Origin: SIG565 sp045601525
GTDB lineage: Bacteria > Bacillota > Clostridia > Oscillospirales > Acutalibacteraceae
NCBI GenBank assembly: GCA_045601525.1
Contig: JAZRZR010000063.1
Span: 11,608-75,607, forward strand
Length of the DNA: 64,000 nt
Direction: 5' to 3'
Shown: positions 31,532 through 39,663 of the stretch, piece after piece
Position numbering within the stretch: position 1 is the first letter of the stretch
Layout: every line of letters begins with the position of its first letter
Notes under the pieces: model-generated
What the model saw: the letters and a program-made list of their open reading frames with translations, nothing else
Database searches by the model: none
What the model was told of the DNA's origin: nothing
Translations under genes and position numbers: made by a program

Positions 31532-32255
31532 AAAGACCAATAAATATCAATCATCTTCAAAAACTCCTTTTGCAGTTGTAGAGGCATATAACACTATTCG
31601 TACCAATATGCTTTTCTTGCTTTCTCAAACAAAGGGTAAGATGTTTGCCGTAACAAGCGCCATGGCAAATGAAGGTAAATCAACAACCGTTTTGAATTTG
31701 GCCATTTCATTTTCGCAACTCGGCGGCAAGATTTTATTGATTGATGCCGACCTTCGTAAACCTTCAATTCACAAAAAGGTCCACATTTCAAATGCTAAAG
31801 GTCTTTCAAATGTGCTTGTAGGTTTTTGCTCTTTTGATGAGGCTGTTACCACAATAAATGAAAACCTCGATATTCTTACAGCGGGTACTCGTCCTCCGAA
31901 TCCCTCGGAAATTCTTGCAAGTCAAAACTTTGAAGATTTGCTCGAGTATGCAAAAGAGAAATACGATTATGTAATTATTGATACACCGCCTGTTAACCTT
32001 TTGTCAGATGCTTTGTTGATTGCACCTCGTACAGATGGCGTTGTTATGGTTGTTAAGGACCATGAAACATATCACCTCGAGTTTAGAAATGCACTTTCGA
32101 GCATTGAATTTGCAAACATTCACCTCTTCGGCGTTGTTCTTAACAGTATGAACGAGGCTGACCAAAAGCGTAAATACGGTAAATATCGTTATCGTTATCG
32201 CTATCGCTATAATTATTATGTATATGGCAATTCCCCTAGCAACTATGTAAAATAA
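31512..32255 (+). CDS. CpsD/CapB-type bacterial tyrosine autokinase
   Basis: A 247-residue BY-kinase: Walker A SAMANEGKSTT (about 50), Walker A' LLIDADLRKP (about 75) and Walker B YVIIDTPP. The C-terminus is a tyrosine cluster KYGKYRYRYRYRYNYYVYGN, the autophosphorylation tail. A TATCGT/TATCGC tandem hexamer repeat at about 32187-32212 encodes the YRYRYRYR part and could change length by slippage. It pairs with the Wzz-type protein to control polymer length and export. Confidence 0.93.
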   Translation: MKFKTPKKTNKYQSSSKTPFAVVEAYNTIRTNMLFLLSQTKGKMFAVTSAMANEGKSTTVLNLAISFSQLGGKILLIDADLRKPSIHKKVHISNAKGLSNVLVGFCSFDEAVTTINENLDILTAGTRPPNPSEILASQNFEDLLEYAKEKYDYVIIDTPPVNLLSDALLIAPRTDGVVMVVKDHETYHLEFRNALSSIEFANIHLFGVVLNSMNEADQKRKYGKYRYRYRYRYNYYVYGNSPSNYVK

Positions 32256-32268
32256 GTAGGAGATTTGT

Positions 32269-34140
32269 ATGGCAGACAAAAAAAGGTCGTCAAAAAACAA
32301 GACATACGGCTTGATATTTTTAGATGTTGGTATGCTTTTGCTTTCGGCACTTCTTGCGTATGTTTTTTTACAATATGTAAATGTTCCCGTATTACCTTGG
32401 CCTAAATTTAATCTATATGCTGCGATGTATGTAGGTCTGGGCATTGTGGGTATGATGTTGCTTTCCCCGTACCGCACCTTTTACGTTGTTAATTATTTGT
32501 CAGACCTCGCTAGAAGCGTAGGCGGCTACTTTATCGGTATGGCAGCAATGTATGTTTCGGGATATTTTATTTTCCCGCCACAAATAAAAGGTTTCAGCTT
32601 TTTGCTTTTGGTTTCGGTGGTTTTCTTTGTGTGCTTGCTTTTGTTCGAACGCGTTATATATTATCTCATAATAAACAGGATAGGATATTTTATTAATTAT
32701 AAAGATTATCCCACGGCACTTATTGTGGGTGCAGGTGAAGCGGGCAGAACAGTCCTTAACGAAATAAGACGCTCTAAGAAACATCCATACCGTATCGTTG
32801 GCTTTGTTGATGATGCGCCTGAAAAAATTTCCCGATATATAGACAATATCTATGTGTATGGCCCTATAATGATGTTGCCTGAGCTCTGCGCTAAGCATAA
32901 GGTTGATGAAATTATTTTTGCTATACCTGCTTGTGACGAGAAACGTAAACAGCAGCTTATTGAAATTTGCAAATCAACAGGTTGTAAATTGCGTATAATT
33001 CCCTCGTTGTTTGAGCTCGATAACAAGCAAACCTTCCTTTCACAATCTAAGGCGATCGACTATGAGGAGCTTCTTGGTAGAGATGCAGTTAGGCTTACTG
33101 ACCCCAAACTTGCCAACTTTATCAACGGCCGCGTTGTTTTTGTTACAGGTGTAGGCTCAATCGGTAGTCAACTTTGTCGCCAAATAGTTAAGTTCGGTCC
33201 CCAAAAACTTGTTATGATTGATATTTATGAGAATAACGCTTATGATATCCAACAAGAACTTATACGAGAGGGCTATTCCGATATGATATGTGCCGAGATT
33301 GCATCGGTGAGAGATTATCGGAAAATGAAGGAACTTTTCAAAAAATACAATCCTGATTTGGTTTTCCACGCAGCTGCGCATAAGCACGTACCTTTGATGG
33401 AAACAAATCCCGAGGAAGCGGTAAAGAATAACATATTTGGCACATATAATGTAGCAAAACTCGCTGCTGAGTTCCAGGTTGATAAGATGGTGCTTATTTC
33501 AACCGATAAAGCAGTAAACCCAACAAATGTTATGGGTGCTACTAAGCGTTGTTGCGAAATGGTTATGCAGCATATGTCCCAAATTTGTGAAACCACACAG
33601 TTTGTAGCGGTTCGCTTTGGTAATGTTTTGGGCTCTAATGGCTCGGTTATCCCGCTGTTTGTAAAACAAATCGAATCGGGCGGTCCCGTTACGGTTACAC
33701 ACCCTGATATAATTAGATATTTTATGACGATTCCCGAGGCTGTCTCCTTAATTCTTGAGGCAGGCGTTATGGCATCGGGCGGCGAGATATTTGTTCTTGA
33801 TATGGGTGAGCCGGTTAAAATCACTACCTTGGCCGAAAACCTTATCCGTCTTTACGGGTATGAACCGTATGAGGATATCCAAATTAAATTTACAGGTCTT
33901 CGCCCTGGCGAAAAGCTTTTCGAAGAGCTTTTGATGGACGAGGAAGGCCTTAAATCTACTGCTAACCAAAAGATATTTATCGGTCAGCAGATTTTAATAA
34001 ATGGTGATGAATTTGAGGAGCAACTCAAAAAACTTGAGGTTTTAGCGGCTAAAAATAGTAAGGAGGCAGTTGTTGATTTGTTGCACGAAATAGTGCCGAC
34101 ATTTCAAACAAAACAGGCCATAAGAAATGCTAATAAGTAA
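32269..34140 (+). CDS. CapD/PglF-like nucleotide-sugar 4,6-dehydratase
   Basis: A 623-residue membrane-anchored enzyme of the FlaA1/CapD family. About four membrane helices at the N-terminus are followed by a Rossmann module (VGAGEAGRTVLNEI, about 151) and the extended-SDR catalytic domain from about 280, with HAAAHKHVPLMETNP and STDKAVNPTNVMGATKR as catalytic-loop motifs. Expected reaction: 4,6-dehydration of UDP-GlcNAc (or UDP-GalNAc), the first step to di-amino or deoxy sugars for surface glycans. Oddity: the cofactor loop reads VTGVGSIGS, one residue shorter than the usual TGAGGSIGS. Confidence 0.9.
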   Translation: MADKKRSSKNKTYGLIFLDVGMLLLSALLAYVFLQYVNVPVLPWPKFNLYAAMYVGLGIVGMMLLSPYRTFYVVNYLSDLARSVGGYFIGMAAMYVSGYFIFPPQIKGFSFLLLVSVVFFVCLLLFERVIYYLIINRIGYFINYKDYPTALIVGAGEAGRTVLNEIRRSKKHPYRIVGFVDDAPEKISRYIDNIYVYGPIMMLPELCAKHKVDEIIFAIPACDEKRKQQLIEICKSTGCKLRIIPSLFELDNKQTFLSQSKAIDYEELLGRDAVRLTDPKLANFINGRVVFVTGVGSIGSQLCRQIVKFGPQKLVMIDIYENNAYDIQQELIREGYSDMICAEIASVRDYRKMKELFKKYNPDLVFHAAAHKHVPLMETNPEEAVKNNIFGTYNVAKLAAEFQVDKMVLISTDKAVNPTNVMGATKRCCEMVMQHMSQICETTQFVAVRFGNVLGSNGSVIPLFVKQIESGGPVTVTHPDIIRYFMTIPEAVSLILEAGVMASGGEIFVLDMGEPVKITTLAENLIRLYGYEPYEDIQIKFTGLRPGEKLFEELLMDEEGLKSTANQKIFIGQQILINGDEFEEQLKKLEVLAAKNSKEAVVDLLHEIVPTFQTKQAIRNANK

Positions 34141-34966
34141 GACACTCAAAGTGAACCGTAAAGGTTCACTTTGTTTTATCACATTTGATTGTTTGGAAGA
34201 TTCCGCACTCCGCCACGCCTTTACAACAAGGCTTGGCGGGGTGAGTGTAGGCGACAATGCCACTATGAACTTGAGTTTCAAAACCGGCGATAACCCAGAC
34301 AATGTAAAGCAAAACTACAAAATAATATGCGATGCTATCGGTATAAAACCCGAACATCTTGTTCTAAGCCAACAAACCCATACGGCGAACGTGAGGGTTG
34401 TCACCAAGGATGATATCGGTAAAGGCATTTTTAAGCCGATAGATTTTAATGATGTTGATGCCTTGGTAACGGCCGAAAAAGGTGTTGCTTTAGTAACGCA
34501 TAGCGCCGATTGTTGCCTTATAGCCTTTTATGATAAGCGTAGAAAGGTTATAGCGGCGGCACACTCGGGTTGGCGCGGCACAGTGCAACTTATATCCAAA
34601 GCGACGGTAGAGGTTATGCGAGAAAAGTTTGGTTGTAACCCTGAAGATATCTATGCCGCAATAGCGCCGTCGGTGCTTTCATGTTGCTACGAGGTAGATG
34701 GGCCCGTCTATGAGGCCTTTAGCGGTATAAAGGAATTAGATTTAACAACCACCTTTAAGGATAAGGGCAACGGCAAATATATGCTCGATTTAGTTGAAGC
34801 AAATCGCCAAATTTTGCTTCACCTTGGTATACCTGCAGAGAATATAGATGCTACTGACCTTTGCACAAACTGTAACAGTGAGTATTTTCATTCTCATAGA
34901 GCAACAGGTGGTCGCAGGGGCGTAAATGCTCTTATAATGGAACTAAAGGAAGACGGAGGGAATTAA
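34127..34966 (+). CDS. PgeF/YlmD-type (laccase domain) protein
   Basis: A 279-residue protein of the DUF152/polyphenol-oxidase-like family, now linked to peptidoglycan editing and purine nucleoside turnover. Motifs are HAFTTRLGGVS (about 30), LSQQTHTANV (about 84), HSADCCLIAF (about 125; metal His/Cys) and AAHSGWRGT (about 145). The start at 34127 overlaps the CapD stop. A terminator-like hairpin at 34148-34172 lies within codons 8-16, so a later alternative start is possible, though residues from about 12 on look family-like. Next gene: a solute-binding protein 2 bases downstream. Confidence 0.85.
   Translation: MLISKTLKVNRKGSLCFITFDCLEDSALRHAFTTRLGGVSVGDNATMNLSFKTGDNPDNVKQNYKIICDAIGIKPEHLVLSQQTHTANVRVVTKDDIGKGIFKPIDFNDVDALVTAEKGVALVTHSADCCLIAFYDKRRKVIAAAHSGWRGTVQLISKATVEVMREKFGCNPEDIYAAIAPSVLSCCYEVDGPVYEAFSGIKELDLTTTFKDKGNGKYMLDLVEANRQILLHLGIPAENIDATDLCTNCNSEYFHSHRATGGRRGVNALIMELKEDGGN
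34148..34178 (+). terminator. Terminator-like hairpin inside start of pgeF-type gene
   Basis: Perfect 10-bp stem AAAGTGAACC / GGTTCACTTT with a GTAAA loop, followed by GTTTT. It could terminate capsule-operon transcripts within the first codons of the next gene. Confidence 0.6.
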
Positions 34967-34968
34967 GC

Positions 34969-35724
34969 GTGAAAAAGAAACTGATAATTATAATAAGCGC
35001 AATAGCGGTCGCTTTGGCGATTTTGCTTATAGTATTTATAATTCCTCAAACACGAATTTCTCTTGCTCCCAAAATAAAAGTTGGCATATGGGAGGACGGA
35101 GTCTTCAGTCGAAAAGAGGGCGAAAATTGGGTGGGCTACGATGTGCAGGCAGCCACCAAAATCTTAACCGAACTTGGCTATAAGGTTGAGTTTGTTGAAA
35201 CATCTTATAGCGAGGCCGACCAATTGTTAAAGAATAAAAAGATTGATTGTTATATAACATCACAAAAAGGAAATTCCCAAAACTCATACACAAAAAGTTA
35301 TTGCAGCGTCTCACAAGGAATTGTGTATAAAGGTAATTTGCCGATATATTCACCCGAAGAGTTATCCGAATACACAATAGGAATAAGAGGCGGAATGGTC
35401 AATAAGAATTATCTGTTAGAGTATGTAGCGGAAGAAAAAATAACTTCATATAAAACCGATAGCGACCTTTTAGCAATGCTTCAGACTGATGTTATAAATA
35501 TATGTATATTAGATTATTATTATATAGAAGAGATAATGCATACAAATCTTTTTGCGGGATACACCTCGGGGATATTGATAGATAGTAGAGAAAAACTCTT
35601 CGCAACAAGGGCAAACGACAACACGCTTGTGAATGAAATAAACGAGAGCATAGATGAGCGATACAAAGAAGACTACTTTAACTCAATAAAGTATTTTTAT
35701 AAACTTGATGGTTTTGTTGTATAA
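34969..35724 (+). CDS. Orphan family-3 extracellular solute-binding-like protein
   Basis: A 251-residue protein with an N-terminal membrane anchor (KKKLIIIISAIAVALAILLIVFII) and no lipobox Cys, so it is probably tethered by an uncleaved helix. The rest resembles family-3 amino-acid-binding proteins: WVGYDVQAATKILTELGYKVEFVETSYSEADQLLKNKKIDCYITS and DLLAMLQTDVINICILDYYYIE. No permease or ATPase adjoins it; the ABC transporter downstream has its own binding protein. It could be a sensor-like or degenerate binding protein. Confidence 0.75.
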   Translation: MKKKLIIIISAIAVALAILLIVFIIPQTRISLAPKIKVGIWEDGVFSRKEGENWVGYDVQAATKILTELGYKVEFVETSYSEADQLLKNKKIDCYITSQKGNSQNSYTKSYCSVSQGIVYKGNLPIYSPEELSEYTIGIRGGMVNKNYLLEYVAEEKITSYKTDSDLLAMLQTDVINICILDYYYIEEIMHTNLFAGYTSGILIDSREKLFATRANDNTLVNEINESIDERYKEDYFNSIKYFYKLDGFVV

Positions 35725-35744
35725 AGGCAAAAAAATATATAAAG

Positions 35745-35779
35745 CAGGACAAAAGCGAGGGCTTTTGTCCTGTTTTTGT
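35745..35779 (+). terminator. Terminator after solute-binding gene
   Basis: Perfect 12-bp stem CAGGACAAAAGC / GCTTTTGTCCTG with a GAGG loop, followed by TTTTTGTTT. Confidence 0.92.
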
Positions 35780-35881
35780 TTATTTACACAATATAATAAA
35801 AACAGAAAAAAACGGCAATAAAAAATGCATAAAAGCGCAAAAACCGCATAAACAAAGGGTTTCAGGCTGTTTTACTTTATC

Positions 35882-35899
35882 ACTTTACCAAACTAAAGC
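35882..35899. promoter_or_regulatory. Upstream palindromic operator copy (ABC transporter)
   Basis: ACTTTA-CCAAAC-TAAAG(C). The first 17 bases are the exact reverse complement of those at 35968-35984, 86 bases away. With half-sites ACTTTA/TAAAGT it is itself palindromic. Confidence 0.65.
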
Positions 35900-35960
35900 G
35901 ATAAAGAATAGGGTGTTTTTGTGCAAATTGTACAAACTTAAAAAATTTTCAAAAAAAGAC

Positions 35961-35989
35961 TTTACAACTTTAGTTTGGTAAAGTATAAT
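35961..35989 (+). promoter_or_regulatory. Promoter of amino-acid ABC operon with embedded operator
   Basis: TTTACA at 35961-35966, a 17-base spacer and TATAAT at 35984-35989. The spacer is filled by ACTTTA-GTTTGG-TAAAGT (35967-35984), the inverted copy of the site at 35882. Occupancy would block the promoter directly. The operon's last gene encodes a TrpR-family protein, the natural candidate repressor. The other bases of this roughly 330-base gap hold only an AT-rich stretch and a small hairpin GAGGC-ACAC-GCCTC at 36006-36019. Confidence 0.75.
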
Positions 35990-36058
35990 AAGAACATCAA
36001 CAAACGAGGCACACGCCTCACACCAATAAACTACATATTAAAAAAGGAGTAATTAAAA

Positions 36059-36841
36059 ATGAAAAAGTTATTGGCAATTATTTTAGCAGCACTTATGGTT
36101 ATGACGTTGTTCGTAGGTTGCGGACAACAAAAGACAGTAGTTGTAGGATATACAATTTATGAGCCTATGAACTATAAAGATGAAAGCGGTAAGCTTGTTG
36201 GTTTCGATACCGAACTCGCTGAAGCAGTTTTCGGAAACCTTGGCTACAAGGTTGTTTTCCAAGAGATTGAATGGGAAAACAAATACACTGATTTGAACTC
36301 AGGCACAATCGATTGCGTATGGAACGGTTTCACTTGCAACACCTCTGATGATGACGGTATTGCTCGTGCCGATAAGGTTGACTTCTCATATAACTATATG
36401 GAGAACCTCCAGGTAGTTGTTGTTAAGAATGATTCAACAATCAGTGCAGCAGCAGACCTTAACGGTAAGAACGGTGCAGCTGAAAGCGGTTCAGCAGGTG
36501 AAAGCTATGCTAAGGGCTTTGAGGGTGCAACAATCAAAGGCTTTACAAAACAAACCGATTGTCTCTTCGAGGTTAAGTCCGGTACAGTTGATTTCGCAGT
36601 ATTAGACTCACAACTTGCTAAGAGCTACTGCGGCAAGGGCGACTATGCTGACCTTAAGATTGTAGATACACTTTCAAGCGATGTTGAGTACTATGCTATC
36701 GGCTTCAAGAAGGGTAGCGAACTTACTGCAAACGTAAACGCTCAGCTCGAAGCACTCGCTGCTGACGGCACAATCACAAAGCTTGCTGAAAAGTATGGTG
36801 TAGTTAACACAGCAATCATTGATTTTTCTAACCAGAAATAA
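36059..36841 (+). CDS. Amino-acid ABC transporter, substrate-binding lipoprotein
   Basis: A 260-residue family-3 binding protein. A signal peptide ends in the lipobox LFVGC, with the lipidated Cys21. VVVGYTIYEPMNYKDESGKLVGFDTELAEAVF and IEWENKYTDLNSGTIDCVWNGFTC are typical polar amino-acid-binding stretches. It delivers a polar amino acid to the permease/ATPase encoded next. GGAG ribosome site at good distance. Specificity cannot be read, although the linked TrpR-family regulator makes an aromatic or otherwise regulated amino acid worth testing. Confidence 0.92.
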   Translation: MKKLLAIILAALMVMTLFVGCGQQKTVVVGYTIYEPMNYKDESGKLVGFDTELAEAVFGNLGYKVVFQEIEWENKYTDLNSGTIDCVWNGFTCNTSDDDGIARADKVDFSYNYMENLQVVVVKNDSTISAAADLNGKNGAAESGSAGESYAKGFEGATIKGFTKQTDCLFEVKSGTVDFAVLDSQLAKSYCGKGDYADLKIVDTLSSDVEYYAIGFKKGSELTANVNAQLEALAADGTITKLAEKYGVVNTAIIDFSNQK

Positions 36842-36858
36842 TTTAACGGAGAAACAAA

Positions 36859-37554
36859 ATGTCTTTTTTAGAAGTCACAGCATTCCTGTTTGACGGCTTC
36901 AAAATTTCATTGCTAATCTTTGCGGTGACGCTGCTTTGCGGCGCACCGCTTGGTTTGCCTATAGCCTTTTGCTCAATGAGCCGTTTCAAACCGATAAAAG
37001 CAATTTCAAAGGTTATTGTTTGGATAGTACGCGGTATTCCTTTGTTGCTGCAAATATTCATTATATATTATGTGCCCGGTCTTTTATTCAATTTCCCGAT
37101 GTTTAGCCGTATTGACCGTTTTATGTTTGCGTCCTACGGTATCGAGGATGCTGGTAGAATCACCGCGGTTCTTATTGCGTTTACGATAAATTACGCTTGT
37201 TATTTCAGCGAAATTTACAGAGGCGGTATTGAAAGTATTTCCAAAGGACAGTATGAGGCGGGATATGTGCTTGGTCTTACAAAGTCGCAAATTTTCCGAA
37301 AGATAGTTCTTAAGCAGGTTGTAAAGAGAATATTGCCGCCTATGAGTAACGAAATAATAACACTTATTAAGGATACGGCACTTGCGAACTGTATAGTGGT
37401 TTGCGAGATTATCAAGCAGGCTAAGGAACTTGCGGCAACACAGGCGCTCGTATGGCCCTTGTTCTACACAGGTGTTTTCTATTTGATTTTTGTAGGTGTT
37501 CTCACAATTGTTTTAGGCAAGGCCGAGAAAAGACTTAATTATTTTAGAGGTTAA
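36859..37554 (+). CDS. Amino-acid ABC transporter permease (HisM/GlnP family)
   Basis: A 231-residue integral membrane permease with about five helices. The EAA-type coupling loop is YEAGYVLGLTKSQIFRKIVLKQVVKRILPPMSNE (about 133-165), and the HisM family stretch ARVIVWIVRGIPLLLQIFI-like (VIVWIVRGIPLLLQIF) is near 55. A single permease gene implies a homodimer. It lies 17 bases after the binding protein and 2 bases before the ATPase. Confidence 0.94.
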   Translation: MSFLEVTAFLFDGFKISLLIFAVTLLCGAPLGLPIAFCSMSRFKPIKAISKVIVWIVRGIPLLLQIFIIYYVPGLLFNFPMFSRIDRFMFASYGIEDAGRITAVLIAFTINYACYFSEIYRGGIESISKGQYEAGYVLGLTKSQIFRKIVLKQVVKRILPPMSNEIITLIKDTALANCIVVCEIIKQAKELAATQALVWPLFYTGVFYLIFVGVLTIVLGKAEKRLNYFRG

Positions 37555-37556
37555 TT

Positions 37557-38312
37557 ATGGCGATACTTGAAGTTAACAATATAAAAAAGAGCTTCGGCAA
37601 AAATGAGGTTTTGCGCGGCATAACCTTTTCGCTCGAAAAGGGTGAAGCACTTGCTATTATCGGTTCGTCGGGAAGCGGTAAAACAACCCTGCTTCGTTGC
37701 CTTAATTTCCTTGAAACCTTTGATAGCGGTGAAATCGTTTTAGACGGAAAGGTAATATCAAAGGGCAAGGAATCAAACCTTACCGAAGAAGAAATAAGAA
37801 ACAACCGATTACATTTCGGTCTTGTTTTTCAAAATTTCAATCTTTTCCCTCAATATACCGTGCTTGAAAATATAACCCTTGCACCGAAACTTCTTAAAAA
37901 GGGTAGCGATGAGCAAATAGAGGAAAAAGCAAAGAAACTTATAAATCAGGTAGGTCTTGATGAAAAGGTAAACGAATATCCCTGCTTTTTATCGGGCGGT
38001 CAACAGCAGCGTGTTGCGATAGCAAGAGCGTTGGCGCTAAACCCCGATATTCTTTGCTTCGATGAGCCGACAAGTGCGCTTGACCCCGAACTTACGGGTG
38101 AGGTTTTAAGAGTAATTAAGGGCCTTAAGGATAAGGACCGTACTATGATAGTTGTTACACACGAAATGGAATTTGCCAAAAATGTTGCCGATAAGGTTAT
38201 ATTTATGGCCGACGGTGTAATAGAAGAAATGGGAACACCCGTAGAGGTGTTTGAAAATCCGCAAAGCCCCAAAACCAAAGCATTTTTAGAAAATTCACTT
38301 GAGAGGTTTTAG
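37557..38312 (+). CDS. Amino-acid ABC transporter ATPase (GlnQ/HisP family)
   Basis: A 251-residue ATPase: Walker A IGSSGSGKTTLL (about 36), Q-loop FGLVFQNFNLFPQYTVLEN, signature LSGGQQQRVAIARAL (about 143) and Walker B ILCFDEPTSALDPE, with the H-loop VTHEMEFAKN. Cytoplasmic energiser of the adjacent permease. A typical polar amino-acid uptake ATPase. Confidence 0.96.
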   Translation: MAILEVNNIKKSFGKNEVLRGITFSLEKGEALAIIGSSGSGKTTLLRCLNFLETFDSGEIVLDGKVISKGKESNLTEEEIRNNRLHFGLVFQNFNLFPQYTVLENITLAPKLLKKGSDEQIEEKAKKLINQVGLDEKVNEYPCFLSGGQQQRVAIARALALNPDILCFDEPTSALDPELTGEVLRVIKGLKDKDRTMIVVTHEMEFAKNVADKVIFMADGVIEEMGTPVEVFENPQSPKTKAFLENSLERF

Positions 38313-38314
38313 AA

Positions 38315-38713
38315 ATGGCTAAAAAGAGCAATAGAGAGAAAATTAGAGATTTGTTCAAACTTATTACCGACCTTGAGGATGTAAGGGACTGTGAAAAGTT
38401 GTTCGAGGACCTTTGCACCAAAAAAGAGGTGCAAAATATGGCCGATAGAGTATATGCGGCCAAGCTTTTGCTTGCGGGCAAAAAGTACACCGAGGTAATT
38501 GAGGAAACAAAAATTTCATCGGCAACACTCAGCCGTATATCCCAGTGCGTGCAGTACGGAAGCGGATATTCAAATCTATTGCGAGAAGCCGTTGAGAGCG
38601 AGGGCTACAAAGTAGCAGTACCTCTTGCGGAGGATGATTACGAGGATGAAGAACTCGAAGAAACAACACCCCCCGCACCAATTCGTAAGCCAAACTTTAT
38701 TGAGTGGGATTAA
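38315..38713 (+). CDS. YerC/YecD-type TrpR-family regulator
   Basis: A 132-residue protein. Residues about 8-95 match the TrpR-like YerC/YecD family of Firmicutes: LFKLITDLEDVRDCEKLFEDLCTKKEVQNMADRVYAAKLLLAGKKYTEVIEETKISSATLSRISQCVQYGSGYSNLLREAV, with the reading head in TYTEVIEETKISSATLSRIS-like order. An acidic tail EDDYEDEELEETTPPAPIRKP follows, which is unusual for the family. It starts 2 bases after the ABC ATPase gene and is the last gene of the operon, so it probably represses its own operon through the paired palindromes at 35.9 kb (inference). Confidence 0.88.
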   Translation: MAKKSNREKIRDLFKLITDLEDVRDCEKLFEDLCTKKEVQNMADRVYAAKLLLAGKKYTEVIEETKISSATLSRISQCVQYGSGYSNLLREAVESEGYKVAVPLAEDDYEDEELEETTPPAPIRKPNFIEWD

Positions 38714-38720
38714 AAATAAA

Positions 38721-38756
38721 CGCCCTACCGAAAACTCGGTAGGGCGACTTTTTTAT
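38721..38756. terminator. Terminator between ABC operon and araC-type gene
   Basis: Perfect 11-bp stem CGCCCTACCGA / TCGGTAGGGCG with an AAAC loop, T-run on the right and A-run on the left; serves both converging genes. Confidence 0.88.
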
Positions 38757-39562
38757 TTGCTCTTTTGTTTATATTGTAGCGGAGAAAGGGAATATTTTTT
38801 CTTAAATGCGCTACTAAAATAGGAGGGCGAGGAAAAGCCAGTTAAACGGCTTATTTCCTCAACCGAGAGATAGGACATTTTCAAAAGCTCGGCGGCATGC
38901 TCTAAGCGGATGCGGTTGCGGTATCCGAGGGGAGTTTCACCGACAATTTCCTCAAAAAGCCTTAAAAAATGGTATTTACTGATATTGCACATTTCGGCAT
39001 AATCATTAAGGGTTGAAGTGCTGTTATAGTTCATATTCATATCCTGTACAACGCGGGCAATGCGGTTAAAATTCTCCTTATAAAGCGAGCCCTCAAATAA
39101 AAAGTCACGCTCAAAAATGGTTAGTAGTTCTAAAAGGCGATAGGTTGAAAGCCGTTCATAAAAAGGTTGTTTTTTGAGGGTTTCATCTATTATTTGTTCG
39201 AAAATATCGGAATAAAGACTCTTAGGACTCAAGGGGTAAATAACCGAGGTTTTTAGGCTTATATTGTCGGGCAAGGCATCACATCTAAAGTGTACATAAT
39301 AAAACTCGGCAGTGGTTTCTCCCTTGTAAATATGGTGTTGTTTTTCGCCGGGGGCAAAAAGAACAAAGCTACCCATTTTGGCGGTTTGTGTTTTTTCAAA
39401 ATAAAAGGTTTCGCTACCTTTTGAAATGTAAAACAAAAGCCAATCGTTTCGGCCTTGGGGTCTAAATATTTCCCTGTTAGGTTTTGCAAAAATATGGCCA
39501 CAGCTTACAACAGTAATACCGTTTGTAACAGCCTTTTCTTCGGAATAAGAATTAAAAATCAT
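38753..39562 (-). CDS. AraC family transcriptional regulator
   Basis: A 269-residue regulator with an N-terminal cupin-type sensor (about 20-100; FYFEKTQTAKMGSFVLFAPGEKQHHIYKGE) and a C-terminal double helix-turn-helix (about 170-265; TLNDYAEMCNISKYHFLRLFEEIVGETPLGYRNRIRLEHAAELLKMSYLSVEEISRLTGFSSPSYFSSAFKKKYSLSPLQYK). Transcribed away from the dehydrogenase/aldolase/amidohydrolase cluster, it is the likely activator of that cluster. The 100-base divergent gap shows no sharp promoter. Confidence 0.9.
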   Translation of the reverse strand: MIFNSYSEEKAVTNGITVVSCGHIFAKPNREIFRPQGRNDWLLFYISKGSETFYFEKTQTAKMGSFVLFAPGEKQHHIYKGETTAEFYYVHFRCDALPDNISLKTSVIYPLSPKSLYSDIFEQIIDETLKKQPFYERLSTYRLLELLTIFERDFLFEGSLYKENFNRIARVVQDMNMNYNSTSTLNDYAEMCNISKYHFLRLFEEIVGETPLGYRNRIRLEHAAELLKMSYLSVEEISRLTGFSSPSYFSSAFKKKYSLSPLQYKQKSK

Positions 39563-39663
39563 TGTATCACCGCAATATTTCTAAAGTTTTCATCAATTTT
39601 TTGTATGGACACAGGGTAATTATAGCATTAAAATGAAAGAAAAGCAATAAAAGGAGTAAATTT

